From contig CAJJDN010000057.1 of the NCBI GenBank assembly GCA_905182985.1, positions 498,581-562,118 of the forward strand: a stretch of 63,538 bases of DNA, read 5' to 3'. Of this stretch, positions 22,528 through 34,844 are shown piece by piece. This stretch comes from Paramecium sonneborni. Taxonomy: Eukaryota; Ciliophora; Oligohymenophorea; Peniculida; Parameciidae. How positions within the stretch are numbered: the stretch's first letter is position 1; every line of letters begins with the position of its first letter. The notes under the pieces were generated by a model, which saw nothing but the letters and a program-made list of their open reading frames with translations, was not told where the DNA came from and did no database searches. A program made the translations under genes and the position numbers.

Positions 22528-24313
22528 TCATTAAAATTTGGTGATATCAACATAATCATCCTTCTCTACTTCTGATTCTCTATAGTTTCTGGAATGTGGT
22601 TTAGGTTTTGGAGCCATTTTCTATTTTTATTAAATCAATTCCTATTAATCTTAATCATACTATTGCAAAATTTCTTAGACTTTTTGTTATTCTTTAAGTT
22701 ATTTAAGCTTTTATTTTTCTTTCTAACTTTCTTTTAATGCTTCTTTTTCAAAATATTTTCTAGCTTTTTCTAAGATCATTTCTTCATCTTCTTCTTCTTC
22801 TTCCTGTTCTTTTTAAGCTTACTCTTTTAATTTTTTCAATTATTAAATAGTTGAGGTTTCATTAGTTTTGATAGGTTATGTATTTTGATGAGAAGGGATG
22901 GTATTAATCTAATTTTCAGGAGGATGATCATCTCCTTCTTCATCATCATTAAAAAATGATAATTTGATATCTGGCTTAACAAATTTTAATTATTCTGAAA
23001 CTTATGTTATTCTATCTATAACAGATTTCAATTAATCTAATAATTTAGGTCTTTCTTATTATGCTAGAGTGATAGCTGTTTATTTCATATAATTATCTAA
23101 TTCATCTTGATCATCAATTTCCTTTTCTTCATTTCTTTAAATATTTAATAATTCATTATTTAAGTAATCTCTTTCTTCAATTAATTATTCTAACCTTTTT
23201 TTAAGTTATAAATATGATTCAGTAGTTCTTTCTACTTTAATTTCTTTATTTACTTATTAAATTTCTTATGTCTATTATTTTTTGTTTAAAGTGTTATCAT
23301 AGAATTCATCCTCTTCTTCTGAACTCACTTATGCTTATTATTCAAATTTATTAATCTTTTAGACTCTATCCCCAAATAAAACAAATTTCAATCCAATTTC
23401 TAAACTTTCTAATTCTGATCCTAATTCTTAAACTTTAGTTTCCAAATCACATTTATTCCTACCTGATTATTCATCCAATCCAAAATTCTTTCTCTCTTTA
23501 ACAATTAAATTGTCTAGCTCTTCTTATTATTAACGATATGTAGATAACTTTTCACTATATTTATTAATCTTGTCTATAATTTATTCTGTTAATCCTGGTA
23601 ATTAAAGTAATAATTCTGGCTCCAAAGGATATTCTTGTTCCTAATGATATCTATAAACTTCTTATTCATCATCTATTCCCCAATCTATTCCTTCTATCTC
23701 TGATTCTTCCTTTTTCTAATTTTCATTAATATTAATAATATACTCTAGGTTTCATATGTCTATACAATGGATTCTAATATAATAAATTCATATAATTCTC
23801 TTTCCATGTCCTAAATTCTTATTTTGCTTTCTTTTTGTCCTATCTCTTTTATAATTCTTATTCTTAAATACTTTAATCCTATCTAATCACTCAATTCTTA
23901 CCTCTTTTTCTAATTCTTCACATCTCAAAATGTACATCCTAATACTCTATCCAAATTTCAATTAATCATATGGTTTTAATTTATGAAACAATTTTGTAGG
24001 AATCCTTACATTATTTACAAATGTTCCATGAGTGCTACCCAAATCATATATATAAAATTCATTTGTATTCTTTGATTGTAATACTGCATGCTTTCTACTT
24101 ATTGTTGGATTATCCAATACTATATCGCAGATTTTATCATTCTTTCCTATCAAATACATTGCTTTCTATTATTCTTAATCATCTAAATACATTATCAATT
24201 TTCTTCTCTTGTATCAACACTCCATTCTTCAATACTTCCAAATAAAATGGTAGTTTAGGTCTCATTGACCATGATGGTGGAGTATAGTCTTCATACAAAG
24301 TAAAGCTTGACAT
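22528..24313 (-). CDS. SLC4A1AP: Kanadaptin-like FHA-domain protein
   Basis: A 569-residue protein with introns of 25, 23 and 28 nt (exact codon count). Residues 10-125 form an FHA phosphothreonine-binding domain: a [19 protein letters not shown] lead-in, the [17 protein letters not shown] core, then [13 protein letters not shown]. This is the arrangement I know from kanadaptin, including the 'P...YLEVLKNG' start. The rest is helical and acidic: [20 protein letters not shown], a coiled coil around [16 protein letters not shown], and the short [10 protein letters not shown] motif that also occurs in kanadaptin. In other eukaryotes kanadaptin is nuclear and linked to RNA processing; its role here is not established. 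The stop is two bases from the COMMD stop. Confidence 0.85.
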
Positions 24314-24848
24314 TATATAAAATTATTTATTATTATATACATATATTTCTTAACAAATCGAATCACTCATCCACTTTTACTTTATTTTTACTTCTCAAAA
24401 ATTTTCATTATTTAAGATATATATCTCACTATTGTATCTTTTTTCAAAACATAGAAAATGAATCAATTATTTTCCTTATTTCCAACCAATTCTTTATAAA
24501 ATTAGACTTTCATAACTAAAAAGCATAATTAAATTCAATTAATTTTTACATTTATATTTTAAAACTATTCCTTTTATAATGATCTAAAACCTTTTAATAT
24601 GTACATTCATCTTTTATTAAATCATTTTAATAAAACTGAATTCTTTTATCTCTCATCTAAATTACAATCAAACATATTCATTACTTCAAAAGAATTTCTT
24701 AATGTTAAAAAGTAAACTACTCTAAAAACATTTGAATTCTACATAATCATATTATGTCATTGACGAATTGAATAAGAAAATATTAAACTTTGCTTCTTTT
24801 AAGATTTAATATAATTTTTTTTATTTCTATTAAATAAATTTTCGAATA
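24314..24848. promoter_or_regulatory. Divergent intergenic region
   Basis: About 535 bp between the starts of the kanadaptin gene (minus) and the double-kinase gene (plus), so it should hold both promoters. It is AT-rich and no specific element can be named. Confidence 0.4.
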
Positions 24849-27800
24849 ATGAATTATTATTAAGGTTACCAAAACCTAGATTAAGATGTTGATGTAATGC
24901 AAACTAGTTAATCAACAAATCCTAATTAACAATTAGAAAAAATGGAATAAATAAAAAAATAAATCAAAGAAAACCCTCACATAAACATTGCTTAAATAAT
25001 CTCTTTTTAATATAATAACTAAATTAATATGATAGAATCATAAAACGAAGTCTGTGATTTCACTTTGGCAGATTATTTTAAAATAAGATAAAGTTAATGG
25101 TTTCAAAAGGATGAAATTGTTAATATAATTAGTTAAATAGTTTCAGGATATATGCATTTGAAATAATTAAAAATAACTCATAGAGATTTAAATCCTAGTA
25201 TTTTATTGGTCAAAAGCCTTTAAGGAAATACTTAAATAATAATTAAGGTTTTTAGATATTAATAAAATTTAGATCTCGGATTTTGGAGTAGCATCTTATC
25301 AAGAATCAAAAATGTATGAACCAATGGGAACTCCATATTATTAAGCTCCTGAGATGAAAGCAAATTATGCATATGATGATAAATGCGATATTTATTCTGT
25401 AATATTTATTAATAGATTTAGTTAGGATTAATTATATTCTAAATGTGTTTCTAGAATTAGTATCATATCAACCCTGTAACAATGTAAGAACTTTAACATT
25501 TTAATTAATATATCAAAAATAATAAATTTTAAATTTAGAATGCTTAAATTGATCCTACCTTAAAACATTTAATAGAAAGAATGATAGTATATAATCCAAA
25601 GGAAAGAATTAGTTGGGAAGAATTGGCTAGTATGCCATTATTAAAACCACGTTTTTTAGTTGTCTATAATTATTCAAAAACAAAATAATATTATATAGAT
25701 TTTTAAAAATCATTAGGTTAAGGATCCTAAGGAACAACTTTTCTAACTTATGATTTATTTAATCCATCTATTTAATATTGTACTAAACAAATTGATAAGA
25801 ATAATATTGAAGGTCAAAGGGAAATAGATGCTTATAATTTAATAAAAATTGATCAAAATTGTGAAAATATCATCAAAATTGAAGAGATTTGTTATAATTA
25901 ATAATATGCATATTTAGTAATGGAAAAATGCGATATGGATATTGAACAATATCTTTAATAGAAACAATTTAATTTATCTGAAGAGGAAGTTTTGGACATT
26001 TTTTAATAGATTGTTACAGGCTATCTTAAAATTATGAGTTTCAAACTTATTCATAGAGATTTAAAACCATAAAATATTTTAGTTAAATTGATTGATTAAA
26101 CTTAAAGACCAATTTTCAAAGTAATTATTTTATTAATAACTAAGATAATTGACTTTGGAGTAGGAAAGGTGCTTACTTAAAATTTAACTACTACATAAGC
26201 AGGAACACCTATATATACGGCTCCTGAAATCTTTTTTCATAATGGACATAATAATTAATGTGATATATTTTCAGTATTAATTTTTTATAACACTAGTTAG
26301 GAGTAATGATGTATTATTTAGTTTATGGTAAAAATTATTTTGAGTATCAGCCAAAATCTAAAGAAGAATTATTTAAAATTCTGTAGAATCTTCAAACTCG
26401 TCCTGTATCTTGTAAACCATATAAATCTGTAAATATTTTAATTAATAAAAGTTTTCCAGCAATCTATTAAAATTAATCGAGTAGATGTTAATCTATGATT
26501 AAGAAAAAAGAATTGATTGGTTGACATTAGATTAATAAATAACAGAGATAATAAGAGGTCCAAATAAATGCAATATTCAGCTTGAAACTTAAAAAAAAAA
26601 GCCTAATATTAGAATTGTATCCATTGATAATTAGTATTAAGATACATCAGCATAGTTATAAGTAATATAATTACGTGAGTCATAATATTAATAATAACCA
26701 CAATAATAATACTAATAATAATAACAATAATAAAAAATAATATAATAATAATAACCATACTTGGAATAATAAGAATACTAGTTTTAATAATAACCATAAT
26801 ATTAATAATAAGAGTAACCATAATATAAATAATATGAGTAAAAATAATATTAATAATAATAATAACCATAATATTAATAATAACATTACTCGTCATTATC
26901 ACAGTCGTAATACAAATAATAGTAAGAGCCATAATAATAACCATTATCATAATCATTTTATAAATAATAACCATAATAATAATAACCATAATAATAATAC
27001 TCATAATAATAATACTCATAATAATAATACTCATAATAATAATACTCATAATAATAATAACCATAATAATAATAACCATAATAATAATACTCATAATAAT
27101 AATACTCATAATAATAATACTCATAATAATAATACTCATAATAATAATAACCATAATAATAATAACCATAATAATAATACTCATAATAATAATACTCATA
27201 ATAATAATACTCATAATAATAATACTCATAATAATAATAACCATAATAATAATAACCATAATAATAATACTCATAATAATAATACTCATAATAATAATAC
27301 TCATAATAATAATACTCATAATAATAATAACCATAATAATAATAACCATAATAATAATACTCATAATAATAATACTCATAATAATAATACTCATAATAAT
27401 AATACTCATAATAATAATAACCATAATAATAATAACCATAATAATAATACTCATAATAATAATACTCATAATAATAATACTCATAATAATAATACTCATA
27501 ATAATAATAACCATAATAATAATAACCATAATAATAATACTCATAATAATAATACTCATAATAATAATACTCATAATAATAATACTCATAATAATAATAA
27601 CCATAATAATAATAACCATAATAATAATACTCATAATAATAATACTCATAATAATAATACTCATAATAATAATACTCATAATAATAATAACCATAATAAT
27701 AATAACCATAATAATAATACTCATAATAATAATAACCATAATAATAATAACCATAATATTCTAAATAATTATAATAATAATCTGAAGGATATGATATCAG

Positions 27801-29229
27801 TTCCTAATAAATTTCACATAGATTAGTTAATAACGAATAAGAATAATAATAATAATAATTTTAAAATTCCTCTAATCAGTAATATTAACCTGAAAATAAA
27901 ACTAGTAAGCCTCGCATTATAATTAAATAAGAAACAGTTTAAAATAACATAATATAATAACCATAATAATCCTCAGATGGATTTGTTGCATAATAATAAA
28001 ATTTTCCAAAAGCCAATAGTTAACAATAAGTTATTGATCCTTCAATTCCTCAATAATCATTTTAAATTAATTCTTAATACCCTATAAAGGAAAATTTATA
28101 AAACTCTTTTCCACGATAATTCAACATCATTGTTAATAATAATGTAAACTAACCTCAGAATCCTATGTTTCCATAGTCTAATCCAATAACAAATCCCTAA
28201 TGTTAAAAATAGGCCTAATCATCGAATAGTAAACCATAAACAATGAGTTTTTGTTAAGATCAAGCTTATAATAATTAGTAATAAAAAGATACTTAATCAA
28301 ATACAACTATTCCATTAAATGATTAAAAGATCTCATAACCAATAAGTGATTTAAAATAACCAACATGGCAATAAAAAGAATTTAAACCCCCATTTCTATA
28401 AAATGATCAAAAAAGTATGTTTCCATCAAATAGTTCATAACAATTATAAATTTCTAAAGTACCTTCTCTTAATTAATGTTAATAAATCTAATCAGATATT
28501 AAGGATAATGTATAAAAATTTATAAAACCTTCATCAAGTTAAATTTAAGAAATAGGTTTATAATAAAACAATTTTAATAATATGGTGATTCCTTAACAAA
28601 AAATACCAAACTAAAATTTAGCGCCAAATAATTTTATGTAGCCTTAAAATCTAAATGACCCCAAGTAGAGAAATACAATTTAAGTTGTGGATATCAATTA
28701 AAAATCTTAATGGAACATATCTCCATAATAATAATAATTTCTTAATTAAGAAATTAATATAACCTAAAAAAACTTTTAAGATTTTATTAAAAATGCATTT
28801 ACGGTTTATAATAATTAAATTAATTATTTAAGCAGTCAACCAGCATATTTAGGGTTTTATTTATGTATTTTATTTTTCTACTAAGATATAATTAAATAAG
28901 AAAAAAATTAAAAAGGTTTCTATATAAATGCAGATATAGAAAAAAAAGTATAAAAAGATTATGAAAAGGTATTAAATTTAATTTAAATTGTTGATAAGAA
29001 GAATGGGAGATTATAAGATTTGAAATTTTTAGTAGAATAAGAAATTTAGACCCTAAATTAAGCAAGAATTTTAATAATATATTAATAATATTATGAAAAA
29101 AACATGGATATTTTATCTGATTATGATAAAAATAATCAAATTTATACATAGTTGAATAGAACAATTTCTAAAATGCATGAATTAATAAAAGAAATCATTG
29201 GTAAATCCTAAATTCATTTAAAAGACTGA
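24849..29229 (+). CDS. Double protein kinase (degenerate domain + active domain) with Q/Y/S/P repeat and C-terminal coiled coil
   Basis: One frame of 1421 codons after five introns (25, 23, 24, 23, 23 nt). The first domain lacks a glycine loop and ATP lysine; it begins near the alpha-C/beta-4 region, and its catalytic loop reads HRDLNPSIL instead of HRDLKPEN, though ISDFGVAS and MGTPYYQAPE remain, so it looks like a pseudokinase. About 25 residues after its end the second domain starts: LGQGSQGTTF, YCTKQI, LIHRDLKPQNIL, IIDFGVGK, AGTPIYTAPE, all consistent with activity. Then come several hundred residues rich in Gln, Tyr, Ser, Pro and Asn, including a perfect repeat of QQQYS and QQQQP, and a final coiled coil (DIEKKVQKDYEKVLNLIQ). 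A likely 21-nt in-frame intron lies near 28870. Two adjacent genes instead of one would need a TGA between the domains, and there is none. Confidence 0.8.
26965..27758 (+). repeat. 15-bp coding repeat in a 90-bp higher-order array
   Basis: Units TAATAATAATAACCA and TAATAATAATACTCA alternate as two of the first and four of the second, a 90-bp block repeated about eight times with almost no divergence. In the kinase frame these read QQQQP and QQQYS. Preceding sequence (26690-26965) is an imperfect version of the same pattern. Confidence 0.95.
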
Positions 29230-29279
29230 TTATTGATATAAAAAAATTTTAATACAATTATTAATAGAATTAACAAAAA

Positions 29280-30947
29280 ATGATCGATCATCTAGTCTAC
29301 ATTGATGATTTTGTAATAGATACTAGTAATTTGTTGGGACAAGGTGCTTGTGGTAGGGTTTTTAGTGCTAGTAGAAGGAATGATAACAAACAATATTGTG
29401 CAAAGGTTAAATTAAATTATATTTTTAGATTGTATAAGGAAACTCTTAAAATGTGTAAAAAGAGCTTTAAATATTAAATTTTATGAAAGATAAATAAAAT
29501 GAAAACATAGTAAATGTCTTCCATTGTAATTACATTCCAGAAAAAGGATTATTTGTTGTAATTATGGAAAGGTGTGATTCAGACTTAGAAAAAGAAATTA
29601 AATCTAGAATTGCTTAATAAAGATGGTATACAGAAGTAGAAGTAGTTTCAATAATGAAATAATTATTTAATGGATATAAAATTCTTTATTAAAGTTAAAT
29701 TATACATAGAGATATAAAACCTGCCAATATATTAATTTATTAAGGAAAATACAAGGTATTTATTATTCAATTTCATTAGATTGCTGATTTTGGAGTTGGT
29801 AAGATTTATTCAGCTGATTCGAATTTATTAAATATAACCAAAAATGGTACTCCAGCATTTAAAGCTCCTGAATTATAATAAAACTATGAATTTACACAAA
29901 GTATGATCATGTTTTTAATATTATTTAGATGATCTGAATTTCTAATTCTAAAATTAAACTTTATATGCTAATTAATCATAATCTAAATAATAGGTATTAA
30001 TTAAAATAATATATTTGAAGAACCTCTCTCAATCTTTTTTTGATGACAAGGAAACAAAATAAAAGTTTATTCATAAAGTTGATATTTATTCAGTATATAT
30101 TCTGTTTAAATTTTTAGTTTGGAATTCTATTTTATCATCTATTAACTGGATCATATCCATTTTAATTATCAGTGGCAGGCATAATGGAGTTTATAAAAAA
30201 AATAAAAGATATTCCCTTTAGAATGCCTTAATAATTAAATATATCTTAAAATACTTGTTAATTAATAGAGAGAATGATCACATATTCTCCATCTTTAAGA
30301 ATCGACTTTCAAACTATCAGTTCAATGTTAGGAATCAAAATTGGAACAATCTTCAACAGGGATAATGCTATAGTAAATCCAGTTAGGCCACCATAAGTAA
30401 TTGTTCCTTCATCAATCAGAATAATTCCTTTATCAAAACCATTACAAGATTTGTTATAATAATATAGGAATATTTTTTATGAAAAATGGTAATTGACCTT
30501 AATAAATTTAATAGTTGTGAAAATGATTAAGTAGTTAAAATTTATAGGAATTATTGTGATTTATGTTTAGCTGTTGCTATATATTAATTAGAAGAAAGAA
30601 TTACATTAGACTTAATAAAAGATTTTATTTTTAAGTATTAATAAGCAAATAAATGCGATATTGAATTTTAATTTGAAGTTAAATTGGATAAAATATTTTA
30701 TATTGATGAATATTGTAGAGTTTTAAAAAGTTAGTTTATACCTAAGATATTCAATTATGAACAAATTTAATCTTATGGAGAATAACATTTAAAATTTATG
30801 TTGATTTCATAAAAATTAATAAATGGATCTTATGATCACAAAGGAATATTAGGAAATTAATAATACATTTCATTAAAAGACTTACTATAAAGAGATTTTA
30901 GTTTATCGAAGGGATAGTATAAATAATTATTAGATGATTTATTTTGA
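29280..30947 (+). CDS. Ser/Thr protein kinase with an insert in the activation-segment region
   Basis: A 504-residue protein; introns of 23, 24, 28, 27, 25 and 26 nt give exactly 505 codons. All catalytic motifs are present: LLGQGACGRVF, YCAK, IIHRDIKPANIL, IADFGVGK and NGTPAFKAPE. Between APE and the DIYSFGILFYHLL helix sits an insert of about 45 residues, Asn/Gln-rich (NDLNFQFQNQTLYANQSQ). A C-terminal region of about 170 residues (CCENDQVVKIYRNYCDLCLA ... FSLSKGQYKQLLDDLF) is unrelated to the kinase fold and unrecognised. It starts 50 bp after the double-kinase gene on the same strand, and the two kinases share features (IxDFGVGK), so they probably arose by tandem duplication. The stop is 27 bp from the convergent SAPS gene. 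Confidence 0.88.
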
Positions 30948-30974
30948 AATATATAATTTTTTAAAAATATTTTA

Positions 30975-32612
30975 TCAATTAAATTACTCATTTTATCCTA
31001 ATTTTTCTTATTAAATTTATTATTATTCTTATAATAATAATTATTATTATTTTTATTGTTCTAATTTAATCTCTTATTCAATTTCAAATTAATTTAAATT
31101 TTATAACTGATCTAATATTTTACAATTTGGATTAAAATTAAATAGGAATGACTATTCAATTTGATTGATATTTTTTAAAGTTGTTTAGCAAATTAATTTC
31201 CATTATTAGTTTTATTTCATAGCTTATCCAATAATTACATTATTTTGTCTATCAATCAAATACTTTGCTAATTGACTTACAAATCCTTCTAATTCAACTT
31301 AGTTTTATTTTTATTGATTACTAAGTTATTCAATAATAAAGTTTAATAGAGAATCAATTATCTAATGTTTAATATATTAAATTACTTTTGATATTGATTC
31401 TGGTTAATCGCTATCAATTATTGTTTTGAATATCCAAAAAACATAATGATGAAGTTATTAATGTAAAGGAAATTCAAGAGCAATATTAATAAAAATATCC
31501 GCAAAATCTTACTGTATTAATTCAGAGTTGATTGCAACATTTTTTAATCTAAATTTAAAACATATAATAATACTATATTAATTAGAAAGTTAAAAGTATT
31601 AATGCCATTTTTGAACTACCAAAAAGCTTTCCAAAATAGTTATCTTTTTAATAATTCTGAACTTTCAATTATTAAGGTATTAATTTTAAAACATTAAGAA
31701 ATAATAATTCTAATTGATCTTATTAATAATTAATTATATATTCTAAAAGTAAATTTAATATACTGTAAGGTCCTTTTGAATTAGATTGAATTTCTAAATC
31801 AAATAATTGTTTTGGATGTTGAAATGTTTCTAAGATTTTTGATATTTCTAAATTTGGATTCTATTATTTTCTTTAAAAAATTTCTATAAAAATATTAGAA
31901 ATGTTATCAACAATTAAGTTTGAATGAGATTTATAAATCATCATTTTAAATAATCTATTAGAGATTTATTGAGCTTTATAAGAATAATCTAATAGTTATT
32001 AAGGTTAATAGCCAAAAATAATCAATTCTGTAATGATACGACAAATATAAGGTTAATCAACATGTTTGATTAAAGAAGATATAATTCTTGAATCATTTTC
32101 TAAATAGTTCCAGACATCAGTTCCTCTTTTTTGAATACAAGAATTCATTGCTTTATATAAGTAACCACATATTGTTTCATTAAGAGTATCACATTCTACA
32201 ACAGAAATTAAAGTGCGAAATAAATTCTTCTTGATTAGTTATGATTCGTCATTTTAGTTTGGGGTAATATCAAAAATATAATCAATGAAATCTTAATTAG
32301 CATTTTAAAAAATTTCTGAACATTAATAGAAAAGCCTATTTTTTATAAAAATATATACTCAGGAGTTGGATTTCTATTATACAAATTATTACTGCAAATG
32401 ATGGTATTGATTAATTCTTAAAAAATAAAAGGAGAAAATTAACTAAAATATAGAGAAATGTATATACTTCTGAATAATAGCTTAGCATTTAGATGAATAT
32501 GATTAGTCACTTTGAACAATGGATAGCAATTAAGTAACGATGTAATCTTAGAAATTGTTCTACTAGTCTTACTAACTATATAGAGGGATAGATTAGATAG
32601 ATACTTGTCCAT
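30975..32612 (-). CDS. SAPS-domain protein (PP6/Sit4 regulatory subunit-like)
   Basis: Likely regulatory subunit of a PP6/Sit4-type phosphatase. It has 511 residues after introns of 29, 25, 23 and 25 nt, exact in codon count. The helical SAPS pattern is visible: QDFIDYIFDITP, FRTLISVVECDTLNETICGY, then RGTDVWNYLEND followed by LIKHVDQPYICRIITELI, which matches the family's 'LxxxLKHIxTPxIxDLLLxLI' segment, and FINIALEFPLHQQLHHYVFW, resembling the SAPS 'N.LH..V' helix. The C-terminus is Gln-rich (LEQQKQQQLLLQEQQQIQQ). The start MDNQQDQQ depends on the first 29-nt intron, which begins eight bases after the ATG. Homology is at the level of pattern, so a generic armadillo-type protein is the alternative. 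Confidence 0.65.
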
Positions 32613-32648
32613 ATGATATTTTAAGAAATAATAATAAAATATTAATAT

Positions 32649-34397
32649 TCAATGTTTATTGGTTTTTATTGATATCAAGCATTATGAAGTTTGAAGACAG
32701 AATAATTCTAACATTTCTAAATCAATTGAATTAACTTTAGAGTCACTTCCTCCAATGCCTTTAACATTAACAACTTAAAGTGCTCCAATGATTTAGTTAC
32801 TATATTTAAGTGGCATACATATAATTGGCATACTTGTTTCAATATCAATATTCGGATTAAAAAGAGGATTGATATAACAATTACTTATAGCAATAATTTA
32901 TTATGTATATATACAATTACCCATTATACCAAGAGTATTATCACTTTCTTCTAATTTCAATTCTTTATTAATATGTATAAATTTATTTGTTTAAGAATCA
33001 TTATAAACTATCTTTGCAAAATCGACATTCATTAATGATCTTAATCTTTCTTAAGCTTATTAAATTAAATTAAATATTTCATTTTATTTTTATTACAACA
33101 AAACTCCGGTCTTTATTAGATGTCTTAATTTATTTTAAATTAACATTTGAGCATCATGATTTAATGCATTTTTTAAAACCGATCTCGAAAATTCACACAT
33201 TATTTGTAATAAAGCTTCATCATCTTTTGTAAAATAACCACTTTATTTATTTACACATTATAAAACTCCAACACATTTATCATTTTCCATTATTGGACAT
33301 ACTAATAAAGTTTTAGTTTTATAATTATTTTTAATATCTTATTATGAATTAAATCTTTAATCTCTATAAGCATCTTCTATATTTAATATACTTTTCGATT
33401 ATGCTACAAATCCAGCAATACCTTAACCAACTTATAAACGAATAGTAGCTGATGTTCCTTTTGCAACTCTAGTCCATAATTCTTTTTTACTTTAATCAAC
33501 TATAAAACATGATGCTCTATCACATTCTAAACAATCTACACATTTATCTATTATTGTTTATAAAGCATCATCTAATAAAATAGAAGAATTCATTTATAAT
33601 GCACCCATTACTATTTTTTTTAATCTCAAAACTAATATGAATAATTAATTATGATCAGACATTATTCTTTTAAATTTGTCATATAGAAATGATAATTTTT
33701 ATGCTGACATATTTTAAATTATATCTCCAAATGAATCTTCATTATCTAATAATTCCCTCATTAAAGATACTGTTCCATCTTATTTATATTATTACATAGC
33801 ATCTTCATCAGATAATTATATATTTAAAATAGCATTTGTTCTAAAACAATCTTCTTATTAAAGTGTATCATAAAATGTAGATGCTTTCTATGTCTATTTT
33901 TCATTTTTTTATTATTCACTTTCTTACTCTAAATGCAATCTAGCTAATGTTGGATTTCTATATATTCTTCGTTTTACACTTGGACTTTATTAAGAAGTGT
34001 CATCTAAAAATTTACTTAAATAATTCTTCTTTTCACTAAGTGTCTTATTATGTCCAATTTTTATTGTTATTTTATTAGAATGAAATTATCTCTCAGATTA
34101 TAAAATGTTTAGTTTTGTTTGATTTGCTTATATTAAATATTCGTTTATTTATGATAATCTTTATATCTCTTTCTATTACAATTTTATTTAGTCTTTCAAT
34201 CTTCTTATTTACTCTAACATTGTCTCATTTTATTGATTGCATGGACTACATGTACCCTCATTTCTTTATGTTCTTTTATTAAATAATAAAGAGTCCAAAT
34301 TCTTTTCACTTTTTTAATCCTTTCCATAGAATGATCTTTTGACATGTTCTGTTTAAGTAGTTAATCTAGGACTATTTAACATTTCTAGTTTATTCAT
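32649..34397 (-). CDS. Double-GAF-domain protein
   Basis: A 582-residue single-exon protein. Residues 1-235 are polar with a coiled coil (LEQIRRLKDQIKLQQKEIQR). GAF1 (about 250-400) shows ECDRASCFIVDQSKKELWTR, VGQGIAGFVAQSKSILNIED, LLVCPIMENDKCVGVLQCVN and then NKQSGYFTKDDE, a perfect NKXnFX3DE motif, the signature of cyclic-nucleotide-binding GAF domains in phosphodiesterases and adenylyl cyclases. GAF2 (about 420-580) is more diverged (LGIMGNCIYTQQIIAISN, MPLKYSNQIIGALQVVNVKG) and lacks the motif. There is no attached phosphodiesterase, cyclase or kinase, so it is a stand-alone sensor or adaptor. The SAPS gene start is 36 bp downstream on the same strand. Confidence 0.9.
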
Positions 34398-34424
34398 TAT
34401 TAAATATTAATAAATATCTTATTA

Positions 34425-34727
34425 TCATTCAATAGAAACATTGCTTTTTTTGCATAGAAGCTGACTAGGTATGAATATATTTTCTTAAACATTTTGTTAA
34501 CTTATTTATTTATTTATTTCTTAATCTATTTTTCCATCACATTTTAAAAATGCATTAGGTATTTTCTGTTCCGATGGATTTGGTTTTCTCTTTTTTACAA
34601 TAGATGGTTCAACAGGTATAAGTTTTGTTTATTACATCTATTTTTATATTTCAGGTGGAATATTAATCACTTCTTTATTACCATTTTATTTTGAATCATC
34701 TTCACTGTCAGAATAATTAACTAGCAT
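34425..34727 (-). CDS. Small acidic/basic protein, unknown
   Basis: A 100-residue single-exon protein. It has an acidic start (MLVNYSDSEDDSKQNGNKEV), a basic middle (IVKKRKPNPSEQKIP) and a C-terminus ENIFIPSQLLCKKSNVSIE. The last block looks conserved (a '(I/V)PxQLxxKxNVSxE' type ending), the sort of short linear segment seen in nuclear or splicing-related proteins, but I cannot name the family. It ends 27 bp upstream of the GAF gene start and is divergent from striatin (117 bp). Confidence 0.65.
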
Positions 34728-34844
34728 TTTCTAATTTAAACTAATAATTTAAATTTGAATTATAATATTTATGTCATAAGAATCAGTTTCAATAAGCACT
34801 TTGATTCAAAAAAATGCACAATAAAATGTAAATTAAATTATGCT

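Noticed and set aside
26965..27758. CRISPR array
   Set aside because: The units are 15-bp head-to-tail repeats without unique spacers, in a eukaryotic coding frame.
26834..27826. Plus-strand Asn/His/Thr repeat frame and the minus-strand Ile/Met/Val/Ser repeat frame
   Set aside because: Both are other frames of the TAA-rich repeat. The frame continuous with the kinase domains reads QQQQP and QQQYS, and the exact spliced codon count supports it.
28892..29164. Minus-strand 90-residue hydrophobic frame
   Set aside because: Antisense of the C-terminal coiled coil of the double-kinase protein.
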